NCBI RefSeq assembly: GCF_019049245.1
Contig: NZ_JAGMUK010000001.1
Location: 248,001-312,000 of the forward strand
Direction: 5' to 3'
Source: Streptomyces sp. AC555_RSS877
GTDB lineage: Bacteria > Actinomycetota > Actinomycetes > Streptomycetales > Streptomycetaceae
Length of the DNA stretch: 64,000 bases
In this document: positions 49,756 to 57,409 of the stretch, piece after piece
Position numbering within the stretch: the stretch's first letter is position 1
How the letters are laid out: each line of letters opens with the position of its first letter
Translations under genes and position numbers: made by a program
The notes under the pieces: generated by a model
Seen by the model: the letters and a program-made list of their open reading frames with translations, nothing else
Database searches by the model: none
What the model was told of the DNA's origin: nothing

Positions 49756-50757
49756 TTACTCTGGGTTGTCCGCGAGGGACCTCGCCGCCCGGACGCAGTG
49801 GGCGAGGGCCTCGCGCGCGTACGCGGGGGACGCCCCCGCGAGTCCGCACGACGGCGTCACCGTGACCGCCTCCCCGAGAAGCCCCGGATGCAGCCCCAGC
49901 CTGCGCCACAACGTCCTGACACCCATGACGCTACCGGCAGGGTCTGACAACGGGCCGTCCGTGCCCGGCACGACACCGGCGAAGAGCCGGGTGCCGCCTT
50001 CCACCGCCTCGCCGATCACGTCGTCGTCACGCTCGGTGAGGAGCGAGAAGTCGAAGGAGACGGCCGCCGCGCCCGCCCGGCGCAGCAGGGCGAACGGGAC
50101 GTCCGGTGCGCACGAGTGGACCACGACCGGCCCGCCGCCGTGAACCCCGATGACCTCCCGGAGCGTGGCCTCGACGGCCTGGCGGTCGGGGACGCGGTAG
50201 GTGCGGTAGCCGCTGGCCGTCTTCACCTGACCGCGCAGTACGGCGATGAGGGAGGGTTCGTCGAGCTGCAGGACGATCTGGGCGCCGGGTAGGCGGCGTC
50301 GCACGTCCGCGAGATGCTCCCGCAGTCCCTCGGTGAGCGAGCCGGCGAGGTCGCGGTAGGCGCCGGGGTCGGAGAGGACCGCCTCGCCGTTCTTCATCTC
50401 GAGGGCTGCGGCGAGGGTCCACGGCCCGACGGCCTGCACCTTGAGCTGCCCCTCGTAGCCCTGGGTGAACTCCTCCAGTGCGTCGAGGTCCTGGACGAGC
50501 CACGACCGGGCTCGCCTGGTGTCCCGTCCCGGGTGGTCGCCGAGCCGCCAGCCACTGGGCTCCACGCGCGCGTACAGCTCGACGAGCATCCCGGCGGTCC
50601 GGCCGATCATGTCCGCGCCGGGCCCGCGGGCGGGGAGCTCGGGCAGGAACGGGAAGTCGTCGAAGGATCCGGTGGCGGTCTTGGCGGCCTCCAGGGCGTC
50701 GCCGCCGGGGAGGGAGCCGATGCCGGTGGCGGGGGCGAAGCTGAAATGTGCGGTCAC
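49756..50757 (-). CDS. Core-type MetE (cobalamin-independent methionine synthase C-terminal domain protein)
   Basis: A 333-aa protein equivalent to only the catalytic C-terminal barrel of MetE. The N-terminal half that binds folate in normal MetE is absent. Zinc-site residues are recognisable in 'VVVHSCAPDVPFALL' (His-x-Cys) and 'TVTPSCGLAGASPAYA' (Cys), and 'LQLDEPSL' is the homocysteine-side motif. Stand-alone core-MetE proteins are known in archaea and some bacteria and may use methylcobamide or another donor instead of methyltetrahydrofolate. GTG 50757 has only a weak ribosome site. It precedes ligA by 15 bases. Confidence 0.82.
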   Translation of the reverse strand: MTAHFSFAPATGIGSLPGGDALEAAKTATGSFDDFPFLPELPARGPGADMIGRTAGMLVELYARVEPSGWRLGDHPGRDTRRARSWLVQDLDALEEFTQGYEGQLKVQAVGPWTLAAALEMKNGEAVLSDPGAYRDLAGSLTEGLREHLADVRRRLPGAQIVLQLDEPSLIAVLRGQVKTASGYRTYRVPDRQAVEATLREVIGVHGGGPVVVHSCAPDVPFALLRRAGAAAVSFDFSLLTERDDDVIGEAVEGGTRLFAGVVPGTDGPLSDPAGSVMGVRTLWRRLGLHPGLLGEAVTVTPSCGLAGASPAYAREALAHCVRAARSLADNPE

Positions 50758-50891
50758 ATGGGAAGCCTACGTAGGTGGCCGGGGCCGGGTGCACCGGAGC
50801 GGGTCCGGTTTCCCGCCCCCGCCGCCCCTACCCGTCCCGTCCCTGGGGGCTCCGGTCCCGGAAACCTGCACCTCCGAGGGACGCGTACCCC

Positions 50892-51590
50892 TCAGCGGCC
50901 CGGGCGGACCGTCAGGTCGTTGATCTCCGCGTCCCTCGGCAGGTCCACGGCCAGCAGGATCGTCGCCGCCACCGACTCGGGGTCGATCCACTGCGCCGGG
51001 TCGTACTCCTTGCCCTCCTGCTGGTGGACCTTGACCTGCATGGGGCTGGCCGTGCGGCCGGGATACACCGAGGTGACACGGACTCCGTTCGCGTGCTCCT
51101 CGTGGCGCAGCGCGTCCGCCAGGGCCTTCAGGCCGTGCTTCGACGCCGCGTACGCCGACCAGCCGGCGTGGGCGTTCAGGCCGGCGCCGGAGTTCACGAA
51201 CACCACGTGCCCGTGCGCGGCGCGGAGTTGGGGCAGGAAGTGACGGGTCAGCTCGGCGGGGGCGACGAGGTTGACGTTGAGCTGGTGGCGCCAGGACTTG
51301 GGGGTCAGCTCGCCCACCGGGCCCAGGTCGACGACCCCGGCGATGTGGAGCAGGGAGTCCACTCGGTCGGGAAGCGACTGGTGTGAGAAGGCCCAGGACA
51401 GCTTGTCGGGGTCCGCGAGGTCGCCCACCAGTGTCTTCGCGCCGGGGAACTCCCCGGCCAACTCCTTCGCGCGGCCGGCGTCGCGCGCGTGCAGCACGAG
51501 TTCGTCCCCGCGCGCGTGCAGGCGGCGGGCCACGGCCGCGCCGATGCCGGATCCGGCTCCGGTGATCACATGAGTAGCCATGTCCGCCAT
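50892..51590 (-). CDS. Short-chain dehydrogenase/reductase
   Basis: A 232-aa SDR enzyme. The cofactor motif is 'VITGAGSGIGAAVARRL' at the N-terminus, a variant 'LLHIAGVVDLG' replaces NNAG, and the active-site Ser and Tyr-x-x-x-Lys are in 'VFVNSGAGLNAHAGWSAYAA' and 'YAASKHGLKALA'. The C-terminal 'VYPGRTASPMQ' is standard. The substrate is unknown. Starts at 51590 (MADMATH) and 51581 (MATH) are both possible. It begins 17 bases after the split LOG gene on the same strand. Confidence 0.88.
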   Translation of the reverse strand: MADMATHVITGAGSGIGAAVARRLHARGDELVLHARDAGRAKELAGEFPGAKTLVGDLADPDKLSWAFSHQSLPDRVDSLLHIAGVVDLGPVGELTPKSWRHQLNVNLVAPAELTRHFLPQLRAAHGHVVFVNSGAGLNAHAGWSAYAASKHGLKALADALRHEEHANGVRVTSVYPGRTASPMQVKVHQQEGKEYDPAQWIDPESVAATILLAVDLPRDAEINDLTVRPGR

Positions 51591-51607
51591 GCTCGCACCA
51601 GGCCCCC

Positions 51608-52179
51608 TCAGGCCACGCCCCGGCTCTCCTCCAGGTACGCCAGCGCCCCCACCGGCTCCTCCGCGAAGAACACCAGGTCGCTCAGCGGGCGCGGCAGGAA
51701 GCCCTCGTCCTCCATGCGGCGGAACTGCTCCTTGAGGCCGTCGTAGAAGCCCGCGGTGTTGAGGAGCACCACCGGCTTGTCGGTGTGACCGTGCTTCTTC
51801 AGTTCCAGGATGTCGGTCGCCTCGTCGAGCGTGCCGGTGCCGCCGACCATGATGACGACCGCGTCGGCGTTCTCCAGGAGCAGTCTCTTGCTCCCCCACT
51901 GCCTCAAGGGCGTGGGGGGACCCCCATGGCCAGGTCGTGCGCGACGACCATCTCGTCGGCTCCCTGACGTGCCTTGGCCGCCAGGAACTGCACGGTGACG
52001 CCCAGCAGCCGGCCGCCCGCCTCGTGCACCCCGTCGGCGACCACCTTCATCAGCCCGACGTCGGATCCGCCCCACACCAGGGTGTGCCCGCCCTTGCCGA
52101 TCAGCTTGGCGAACTCTCGCGCGGGGCGGGTGTACCGCTCGTCGAGGTCGGCCGCGGAGAGGAAGACGCAGATTCGCAT
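51608..52179 (-). pseudogene. LOG-family (TIGR00730-like) gene split by a short repeat insertion
   Basis: The gene should encode a lysine-decarboxylase-like LOG protein (nucleoside monophosphate phosphoribohydrolase). The first frame (52179-51904) gives 'MRICVFLSAADLDERYTRPA' through 'DEMVVAHDLA', then reads into the repeat and stops after 91 residues. The conserved continuation 'KRLLLENADAVVIMVGGTGT' (with the GGxGTxxE active-site motif) and the rest to 51608 lie in another frame. The two conserved blocks are separated by 38 bases, not a multiple of three, that match a GC-rich Streptomyces hairpin repeat. The stop TGA overlaps a TTG in the second frame (TTGA), so a two-piece protein is conceivable; otherwise the gene is dead. 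Confidence 0.75.
51891..51927. repeat. GC-rich hairpin repeat inserted in the LOG gene
   Basis: The segment begins ctcccccact and ends ggggggacccccat, identical at both ends to the hairpin inside the MITE-like element at 3598-3638, with a different 13-base middle. It can fold on its C- and G-runs. It coincides exactly with the point where the LOG reading frame breaks. Confidence 0.75.
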
Positions 52180-52229
52180 GAAGCCGCGGTAGCCGGGAAG
52201 AACCGGCGGCCCGTGAGCGCTGTTCCGGT

Positions 52230-52553
52230 ATGGCCCATGGACACACGATCACCATCGAGCAGGGCACGCAGCGCGTACGGGTCGTCCACGGCGACCGCGT
52301 GCTGGCGGAGACCGAACGGCCCCTCCTCCTGCGGGAGACGGGCTGTCCGGTGCGGTACTACATCCCCCCTGAGGACGTACGGCTCGACCTGCTGACGCCC
52401 TCCGAGACGCACACGTACTGCCCGTTCAAGGGCACCGCCTCGTACTGGTCGCGGCCGGACGCGGCCGATCTGGTCTGGTCGTACCCCGACCCGAAGCCGG
52501 ACGTGGCCGACATAAAGGACCACCTCTGCTTCTACGAGGTGGAAGTGTCGTGA
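52230..52553 (+). CDS. DUF427 family protein
   Basis: A 107-aa protein of the DUF427 family, recognisable by 'RETGCPVRYYIPPEDVRLDL', 'THTYCPFKGTASYWS' and 'HLCFYEVEVS'. The family is a small beta-sandwich found in many actinobacteria and proteobacteria with no settled biochemical role. No signal peptide. It is divergent from the LOG gene and is followed 37 bases later by the hydrolase, with which it may be co-transcribed. Confidence 0.88.
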   Translation: MAHGHTITIEQGTQRVRVVHGDRVLAETERPLLLRETGCPVRYYIPPEDVRLDLLTPSETHTYCPFKGTASYWSRPDAADLVWSYPDPKPDVADIKDHLCFYEVEVS

Positions 52554-52590
52554 CCGGTTAGTCCGGTGTCGTCCGGCAGTCTTCACAGGC

Positions 52591-53370
52591 ATGGACAAGA
52601 AGACGACTTCACACGACGGCACCTCCCTCGCGTACGAGAGCACCGGTCAAGGCCCCGCGGTCATCCTGGTCAGCGGGGCCATGTCGACGGGGGCGACGGT
52701 GGCGCCGCTGGCCGTTCCGCTGGCCGGGGGGTTCAGCGTCGTCTGGTACGACCGCCGGGGCCGCGGCGCGAGCGGCGACACGCCTCCGTACGCGGTGCAG
52801 CGTGAGGTCGAGGACCTTGCGGCGCTGATCGAGGCGGCGGGCGGCGAGGCGTCGCTGTACGGCGTCTCCTCGGGCGGCGCGCTCGCGCTGCACGCGGCGG
52901 CGAGCGGGCTGCCGGTGCGCCGGGTCGCGGTGTACGAGCCGCCGTTCGCCGTGTACGAGGGCGGGGCGAAGGAACGCGCCGAGTACACCCGGGGTCTGAC
53001 CGAGGCGCTCGCCCAGGGCCGGCGCGGCGACGCGGTGGAGCTGTTCCTGCGGCTCACCGGGCTGGCCGAGGAGATGATCCAGGGTGCCCGCCGGTCCCCC
53101 ATGTGGCCCGGCATGGAGGCCGTCGCGCCGAGCCTCGCCCACGACAACGCCGTGATGGGCGACGGCCTGGTCCCCCGGGACCTGCTGGCCTCGATCACCG
53201 TCCCCGTCCTGGCCGTCGCGGGAGGGGCGAGCCCCGCCTGGCTGCGCGAGGCGGCGCAGGAGGTCGCCGAGGCGGTGCCGGAGGGCACGTACCGGGCGCT
53301 GGAGGGGCAGACCCACATGGCGGACCCGAACGCCCTCGCACCCGTGCTGGCGGAGTTCTTCGCCCAGTGA
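52591..53370 (+). CDS. Alpha/beta hydrolase
   Basis: A 259-aa hydrolase-fold protein. The nucleophile elbow is 'YGVSSGGALALHAA' (about residues 90-103), the oxyanion segment near the N-terminus is 'VILVSGAMSTGATVAPL', the strand-4 'VVWYDRRGRGASG' is typical, and the catalytic histidine is in 'ALEGQTHMADPNALAP'. It is cytoplasmic and probably an esterase or peptidase-like enzyme of unknown substrate. It ends 20 bases before the tandem repeat region. Confidence 0.88.
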   Translation: MDKKTTSHDGTSLAYESTGQGPAVILVSGAMSTGATVAPLAVPLAGGFSVVWYDRRGRGASGDTPPYAVQREVEDLAALIEAAGGEASLYGVSSGGALALHAAASGLPVRRVAVYEPPFAVYEGGAKERAEYTRGLTEALAQGRRGDAVELFLRLTGLAEEMIQGARRSPMWPGMEAVAPSLAHDNAVMGDGLVPRDLLASITVPVLAVAGGASPAWLREAAQEVAEAVPEGTYRALEGQTHMADPNALAPVLAEFFAQ

Positions 53371-53401
53371 CCCAAGTGCCGTTCCGAGCAGGCCCGGCGA
53401 G

Positions 53402-53563
53402 CCGGGCCGAACCGGGCCGAGGCCGGGCCGAACCGGGCCGAGGCCGGGCCGAACCGGGCCGAGGCCGGGCTGAGGCCGGGCCGAGGCCGGGCTGAGGCCG
53501 GGCCGAGGCCGGGCCGAGGCCGGGCTGAGCCCGGGCTGAGCCCGGGCTGAGGCCGGGCTGAGG
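53402..53563. repeat. Minisatellite, about 15 copies of an 11-bp unit (ccgggcYgagg)
   Basis: The stretch consists of three pairs of a 10-bp (ccgggccgaa) plus 11-bp (ccgggccgagg) unit followed by nine 11-bp units that alternate ccgggccgagg and ccgggctgagg/c. No convincing coding function exists in any frame. Copy number is likely to vary between strains by slippage. Confidence 0.9.
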
Positions 53564-53579
53564 CCGGCCTCAGCCCGGC
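53552..53579. terminator. 28-bp perfect palindrome between convergent genes
   Basis: gccgggctgaggcc (53552-53565) is followed immediately by its exact reverse complement (53566-53579). It arises where the minisatellite meets an inverted copy of its own unit, 11 bases past the mnmA stop. As RNA it would fold into a very stable stem in both directions, so it probably terminates mnmA and the hydrolase transcript. Confidence 0.75.
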
Positions 53580-53590
53580 GGCTCCTCCGG

Positions 53591-54721
53591 TTACGCCGCG
53601 CCCGCCGTCGCCCGCACGGTGGACGCGATCGTCGCCGACCCCACCACGCGCGTGCCGTCGTACAGGACGATCGCCTGGCCGGGGGCCACGCCCCGGACCG
53701 GCTCCGCGAAGGTGACCTCCAGGGAGCCGTCGACGGGTTCGGCGGTGACCTCGGTCTCGCCGCCGTGGGCGCGCAGCTGGGCGGTGTAGGTGCCGGGGCC
53801 GGTCGGGGCGGCGCCGCACCAGCGCGGCTTGATGGCGGTGAGCGCGCTCACGTCCAGGGCGTCGGCCGGGCCGACCGTCACCGTGTTGTTCACCGGCGAG
53901 ATGTCGAGGACGTAGCGCGGCTTGCCGTCGGCGGCGGGGGTGCCGATGCGCAGGCCCTTGCGCTGGCCGATGGTGAAGCCGTACGCGCCCTCGTGGGTGC
54001 CGAGCTTCGCGCCCGACTCGTCGACGATCTCGCCCTCGGCCTTGCCGAGGCGAGAGGCGAGGAAGCCCTGGGTGTCGCCGTCGGCGATGAAGCAGATGTC
54101 GTGCGAGTCGGGCTTCTTGGCCACCGCGAGGCCCCTGCGCTCGGCCTCCGCGCGGATCTCGTCCTTGGTCGTCGTGGTGTCGCCGAGCGGGAACATCGCG
54201 TGGGCGAGCTGCCGGTCGTCCAGGACGCCGAGGACGTACGACTGGTCCTTGGCCATGTCGGAGGCACGGTGCAGCTCACGGGTGCCGTCGTCCCGCACGA
54301 TCACCTGGGCGTAGTGGCCCGTGCAGACCGCGTCGAAGCCGAGGGCGAGGGCCTTGTCGAGCAGGGCGGCGAACTTGATCTTCTCGTTGCAGCGCAGGCA
54401 GGGGTTCGGGGTGCGGCCGGCCTCGTACTCGGCGACGAAGTCCTCGACCACGTCCTCGCGGAAGCGGTCGGCGAGGTCCCACACGTAGAACGGGATGCCG
54501 ATGACGTCCGCGGCGCGGCGGGCGTCGCGCGAATCCTCGATGGTGCAACAGCCACGGGCGCCCGTGCGGAACGATTGCGGGTTCGCCGAGAGGGCGAGGT
54601 GGACGCCGGTCACGTCGTGTCCGGCCTCGGCCGCGCGGGCGGCGGCGACGGCGGAGTCGACCCCGCCCGACATGGCGGCGAGGACGCGGAGAGGACGAGT
54701 GGGCTGTGTGGTGTCAGTCAT
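53591..54721 (-). CDS. mnmA: tRNA-specific 2-thiouridylase MnmA
   Basis: A 376-aa enzyme that adds sulfur to U34 of Lys, Glu and Gln tRNAs. The PP-loop ATP site is '[15 protein letters not shown]', the first catalytic cysteine is in '[16 protein letters not shown]' and the second in '[13 protein letters not shown]'. 'GHYAQV' and '[20 protein letters not shown]' complete the family signature. Length is normal. A cysteine desulfurase gene less than 1 kb away on the same strand could supply its persulfide sulfur. Confidence 0.96.
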   Translation of the reverse strand: MTDTTQPTRPLRVLAAMSGGVDSAVAAARAAEAGHDVTGVHLALSANPQSFRTGARGCCTIEDSRDARRAADVIGIPFYVWDLADRFREDVVEDFVAEYEAGRTPNPCLRCNEKIKFAALLDKALALGFDAVCTGHYAQVIVRDDGTRELHRASDMAKDQSYVLGVLDDRQLAHAMFPLGDTTTTKDEIRAEAERRGLAVAKKPDSHDICFIADGDTQGFLASRLGKAEGEIVDESGAKLGTHEGAYGFTIGQRKGLRIGTPAADGKPRYVLDISPVNNTVTVGPADALDVSALTAIKPRWCGAAPTGPGTYTAQLRAHGGETEVTAEPVDGSLEVTFAEPVRGVAPGQAIVLYDGTRVVGSATIASTVRATAGAA

Positions 54722-54745
54722 AACCCTTCAAGAGTAAGGGGACTC

Positions 54746-54772
54746 GGGAACCGCAGCCCACGAGTATCCGTT
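54746..54772 (+). promoter_or_regulatory. Candidate ECF-sigma promoter for the amidase
   Basis: GGGAAC (54746-54751) and GTT (54770-54772) are 18 bases apart, the shape of a SigR/SigE-type ECF promoter. The ATG of the amidase follows nine bases later with no ribosome site, so the mRNA would be leaderless. A cell-envelope-stress sigma factor would suit a cell-wall amidase. Confidence 0.4.
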
Positions 54773-54781
54773 CACGATCAC

Positions 54782-55465
54782 ATGGGGGCCACAGGAGCAG
54801 GCAAGGACAAGACCGCCGGTGCGGACACGGACCGGCGGATCGGCCGGCGTGCACTGCTGATCGGCGGTACGGCGGCCGCGGCGGGCACGGCCGTGCTGGC
54901 CCGTGACGAGCTGGCACGCCTGTGGTGGCGTGCGCCCGGCGTGGAGAAGCCGCGCAAGGCGGGCGAGGTCGACTACGCCGGCGCGCGCTGGGTGGGCGCG
55001 TCCGACGCGAACTGGCGGCGCGCGGACCGCCCCGACGACTTCGGCATAGACATGGTGGTCATCCATGTCACCCAGGGCAGCTTCGACAGTGCGGTGAAGG
55101 TCTTCCAGGACCCCGGACACGGCGCGGCCTCGCACTACATCGTCCGCAAGGACGGTCACATCACGCAGATGATCCGCGAGCTGGACGTGGCGTACCACGC
55201 GGGCAACCGCGACTACAACGAACGCAGTGTCGGCATCGAGCACGCGGGCTTCGTCGACCGGCCGCAGGACTTCACGGACGAGATGTACGAGGCCTCGGCC
55301 CGGCTCACGGCCCGCATATGCGCGCGCTACGACATCCCGGTCGACCGCGAGCATGTCATCGGCCATGTGGAGGTGCCGGGGACGGACCACACCGATCCCG
55401 GGAAGCACTGGGACTGGGACCGGTACATGAAGCTCGTACGACAGGCGCGTACGGCGGTGGCCTGA
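54782..55465 (+). CDS. Tat-exported N-acetylmuramoyl-L-alanine amidase (Amidase_2)
   Basis: A 227-aa amidase cutting the sugar-peptide bond of peptidoglycan. Residues about 17-42 form a Tat-like signal with the twin-arginine 'GRRALLIGG' and an Ala-rich h-region. The zinc ligands are seen in 'VVIHVTQGSFDS', 'YHAGNRDYNERSVGIEHAGF' and 'GTDHTDPGKHWDW', and 'SHYIVRKDGHITQMI' is the conserved core. ATG 54782 has no Shine-Dalgarno, consistent with a leaderless message. It sits between mnmA and the cysteine desulfurase on the opposite strand. Confidence 0.9.
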   Translation: MGATGAGKDKTAGADTDRRIGRRALLIGGTAAAAGTAVLARDELARLWWRAPGVEKPRKAGEVDYAGARWVGASDANWRRADRPDDFGIDMVVIHVTQGSFDSAVKVFQDPGHGAASHYIVRKDGHITQMIRELDVAYHAGNRDYNERSVGIEHAGFVDRPQDFTDEMYEASARLTARICARYDIPVDREHVIGHVEVPGTDHTDPGKHWDWDRYMKLVRQARTAVA

Positions 55466-55469
55466 GCGG

Positions 55470-55489
55470 TCCCGGGCGAGGCCCCGGGG
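55470..55489. terminator. Short hairpin between convergent amidase and desulfurase genes
   Basis: tcccggg (55470-55476) pairs with cccggga (55483-55489) around a six-base loop in the 34-base gap between the two stops. It is short and may not terminate efficiently. Confidence 0.35.
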
Positions 55490-55499
55490 AGGGAGGGCC

Positions 55500-56669
55500 C
55501 TACGTCAGCCCCGCCGCGCGTGCCCGCTCCACCGCCGGGCCGATCGCCTTGGCGACGGCCTCGACGTCGGCCTCCGTGGAGGTGTGGCCGAGGGAGAAGC
55601 GGAGGGTGCCGCGGGCCAGGTCCGGGTCGGTGCCGGTGGCGAGGAGGACGTGGCTGGGCTGGGCGACGCCCGCGGTGCAGGCGGAGCCGGTGGAGCACTC
55701 GATGCCCTGGGCGTCCAGGAGGAGGAGCAGGGAGTCGCCCTCGCAGCCCGGGAAGGTGAAGTGGGCGTTGGCCGGCAGGCGGCCGCCGGGAGCCGGGTCG
55801 CCGCCCAGGATGGCGTCCGGGACCGCCTTGAGGACCTCCTCGACGAGGCTGTCGCGCAGGGTGCCGATCTCGCGCTCGAACCACTCGCGCTGTTCGGCGG
55901 CCAGCCGGCCGGCGACCGCGAAGGAGGCGACCGCGGGGACGTCGAGGGTGCCGGAGCGGACGTGCCGCTCCTGGCCGCCGCCGTGCAGGACGGGGACGGG
56001 GGTGTGCTCACGGCCGAGGAGCAGGGCGCCGATGCCGTACGGGCCGCCGATCTTGTGGCCCGAGACCGTCATCGCGGCGAGGCCGGAGGCGGCGAAGTCG
56101 ACGGGTACCTGGCCGAAGGCCTGGACGGCGTCGGCGTGCAGGGGGACGTCGAACTCGGCGGCTGTTTCGGCGAGTTCACGAATCGGCAGGACCGTGCCGA
56201 TCTCGTTGTTCGCCCACATGACGGTGGCCAGGGCGACGTCGGCGGGGTTGCGGGCGATCGCCTCGCGCAACGCGTCGGGGTGGACCCGGCCGTACGCGTC
56301 GACCGGCAGGTACTCGATCGTGGCGCCCTCGTGTTCGCCCAGCCAGTGCACGGCGTCCAGGACGGCGTGGTGCTCGACGGGGCTCGCGAGGACCCGGGTG
56401 CGGGCCGGGTCTGCGGCGCGGCGGGACCAGTAGAGACCCTTGACGGCGAGGTTGTCGGCCTCGGTGCCGCCGGAGGTGAAGACGACCTCGCTGGGGCGGG
56501 CGCGGAGTGCTTCCGCGAGGGTTTCGCGGGCCTCCTCGACGGTTCGCCTCGCTCGGCGGCCCGATGCGTGCAGGGAGGACGCGTTGCCGGTGCTGGCCAG
56601 GTGCGCGGTGAGTGCCTCGACTGCCTCGGGAAGCATCGGGGTGGTCGCGGCGTGGTCGAGGTATGCCAT
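55500..56669 (-). CDS. Cysteine desulfurase (IscS/NifS family)
   Basis: A 389-aa PLP enzyme releasing sulfur from cysteine. The N-terminal '[18 protein letters not shown]', the PLP lysine in '[17 protein letters not shown]' (about residue 202) and the active-site cysteine in '[18 protein letters not shown]' are intact; the long Cys loop marks the IscS-like group. ATG 56669 (MAYLDHAA) is the conserved start. No iscU-type scaffold gene is adjacent; the close partner is mnmA, so its likely main job here is sulfur supply for tRNA thiolation, possibly with a broader role. Confidence 0.94.
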   Translation of the reverse strand: MAYLDHAATTPMLPEAVEALTAHLASTGNASSLHASGRRARRTVEEARETLAEALRARPSEVVFTSGGTEADNLAVKGLYWSRRAADPARTRVLASPVEHHAVLDAVHWLGEHEGATIEYLPVDAYGRVHPDALREAIARNPADVALATVMWANNEIGTVLPIRELAETAAEFDVPLHADAVQAFGQVPVDFAASGLAAMTVSGHKIGGPYGIGALLLGREHTPVPVLHGGGQERHVRSGTLDVPAVASFAVAGRLAAEQREWFEREIGTLRDSLVEEVLKAVPDAILGGDPAPGGRLPANAHFTFPGCEGDSLLLLLDAQGIECSTGSACTAGVAQPSHVLLATGTDPDLARGTLRFSLGHTSTEADVEAVAKAIGPAVERARAAGLT

Positions 56670-56765
56670 GGTGACGCCGATTCTACGGGGCCTGGGGCCG
56701 GGCCTCGGCGGGGCGTCTCGCGGCGGCGGACCGGGCGGCGCCGCGTTCACAAGCTCCGGGCGCGG

Positions 56766-57032
56766 TCAGAAGCTCCAGGAGACCGAGCTGTCCATCTGCA
56801 TGAACGCCAGCAGGACCAGCAGGTCGGCGACCCCGAGCCCCATGCCCAGATAGGCACGGCCCCTGCGGGTCGTGCCACGCCACAGGGAGACGGCTGCCAG
56901 GACGATGGCGGTCGGGCCGAGCACGACGTTGAGGACTAGGAGGCCGAGAAGGCCGAGGACGAAGGATGCGACGGCCATGCCGTCGGCGTCGCGGATGCCG
57001 GTGCGGCGGGTGGCCGGTGCGGTGAGTTGCAT
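56766..57032 (-). CDS. DUF4190 small membrane protein, 88 aa
   Basis: After a short polar N-terminus, 'GMAVASFVLGLLGLLVLNVV' and a following 'GPTAIVLAAVSLWRGTTRRG' define the DUF4190 pattern of two helices around a Gly-rich loop, with a third hydrophobic stretch near the end. No function is known for these proteins. It is co-oriented with a second small membrane protein 44 bases upstream, and both are divergent from a TetR gene. Confidence 0.8.
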   Translation of the reverse strand: MQLTAPATRRTGIRDADGMAVASFVLGLLGLLVLNVVLGPTAIVLAAVSLWRGTTRRGRAYLGMGLGVADLLVLLAFMQMDSSVSWSF

Positions 57033-57076
57033 GACGGGTCAGCTCCTGGAAGTCGCGTAAGCCGCGGGACGGTTGG

Positions 57077-57241
57077 TCAGTGGGTGGTGCCGCGGCGGCG
57101 GCCGTGGCGCTCGCGGATCGCGAAGATGCCGAGCCAGGCGGCGATCACGACGGCGGCGACGGCGGTGAAGCCGATCGGCGCGTGCGCGACGGTGCCGAGG
57201 ACGACACCGAGCAGCAGGAGTGCGGCGACGAGGAACAGCAT
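57077..57241 (-). CDS. Small hydrophobic membrane protein, 54 aa
   Basis: MLFLVAALLLLGVVLGTVAH starts a protein of two closely spaced membrane helices (about 2-19 and 25-43) followed by a basic tail 'RERHGRRRGTTH'. GGAGGGGG lies about ten bases upstream of the ATG, and codon use is typical of the genome. It is the first gene of a likely two-gene unit with the DUF4190 gene and faces the TetR gene across an AT-richer promoter region. Function is unknown; size and topology suit a membrane-stress or regulator-linked peptide. Confidence 0.8.
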   Translation of the reverse strand: MLFLVAALLLLGVVLGTVAHAPIGFTAVAAVVIAAWLGIFAIRERHGRRRGTTH

Positions 57242-57316
57242 GGGTGGGACCCCCTCCGACGAGATGCCTCTCGATGCCTCTTGACGGCGATCGATGACGA
57301 CTCCCGTGACGTTTCG

Positions 57317-57344
57317 GTGAACGGTTGTAGTTACACTTGTTCAC
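57317..57344. promoter_or_regulatory. Candidate operator GTGAAC-N16-GTTCAC
   Basis: GTGAAC (57317-57322) and GTTCAC (57339-57344) form an inverted repeat around an AT-rich centre in the region between the small membrane protein gene and the TetR gene. Spacing and symmetry suit a TetR-type dimer site. Confidence 0.45.
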
Positions 57345-57390
57345 TGACTTCCCAGTCTAGCGCCTCCTATGACTTTCCAATTACAGAGAA

Positions 57391-57403
57391 CAGTTGTTAA
57401 CTG
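57391..57403. promoter_or_regulatory. Candidate operator CAGTT-GTT-AACTG just before the TetR gene
   Basis: A 13-bp palindrome with 5-bp arms ends six bases before the TetR ATG. A repressor bound here would block its own gene, so autoregulation is likely. Confidence 0.45.
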
Positions 57404-57409
57404 CATGGC

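Noticed and set aside
53103..53495. Plus-strand frame running through the 11-bp repeats
   Set aside because: It is out of frame inside the hydrolase gene and becomes a meaningless repeat peptide in the minisatellite.
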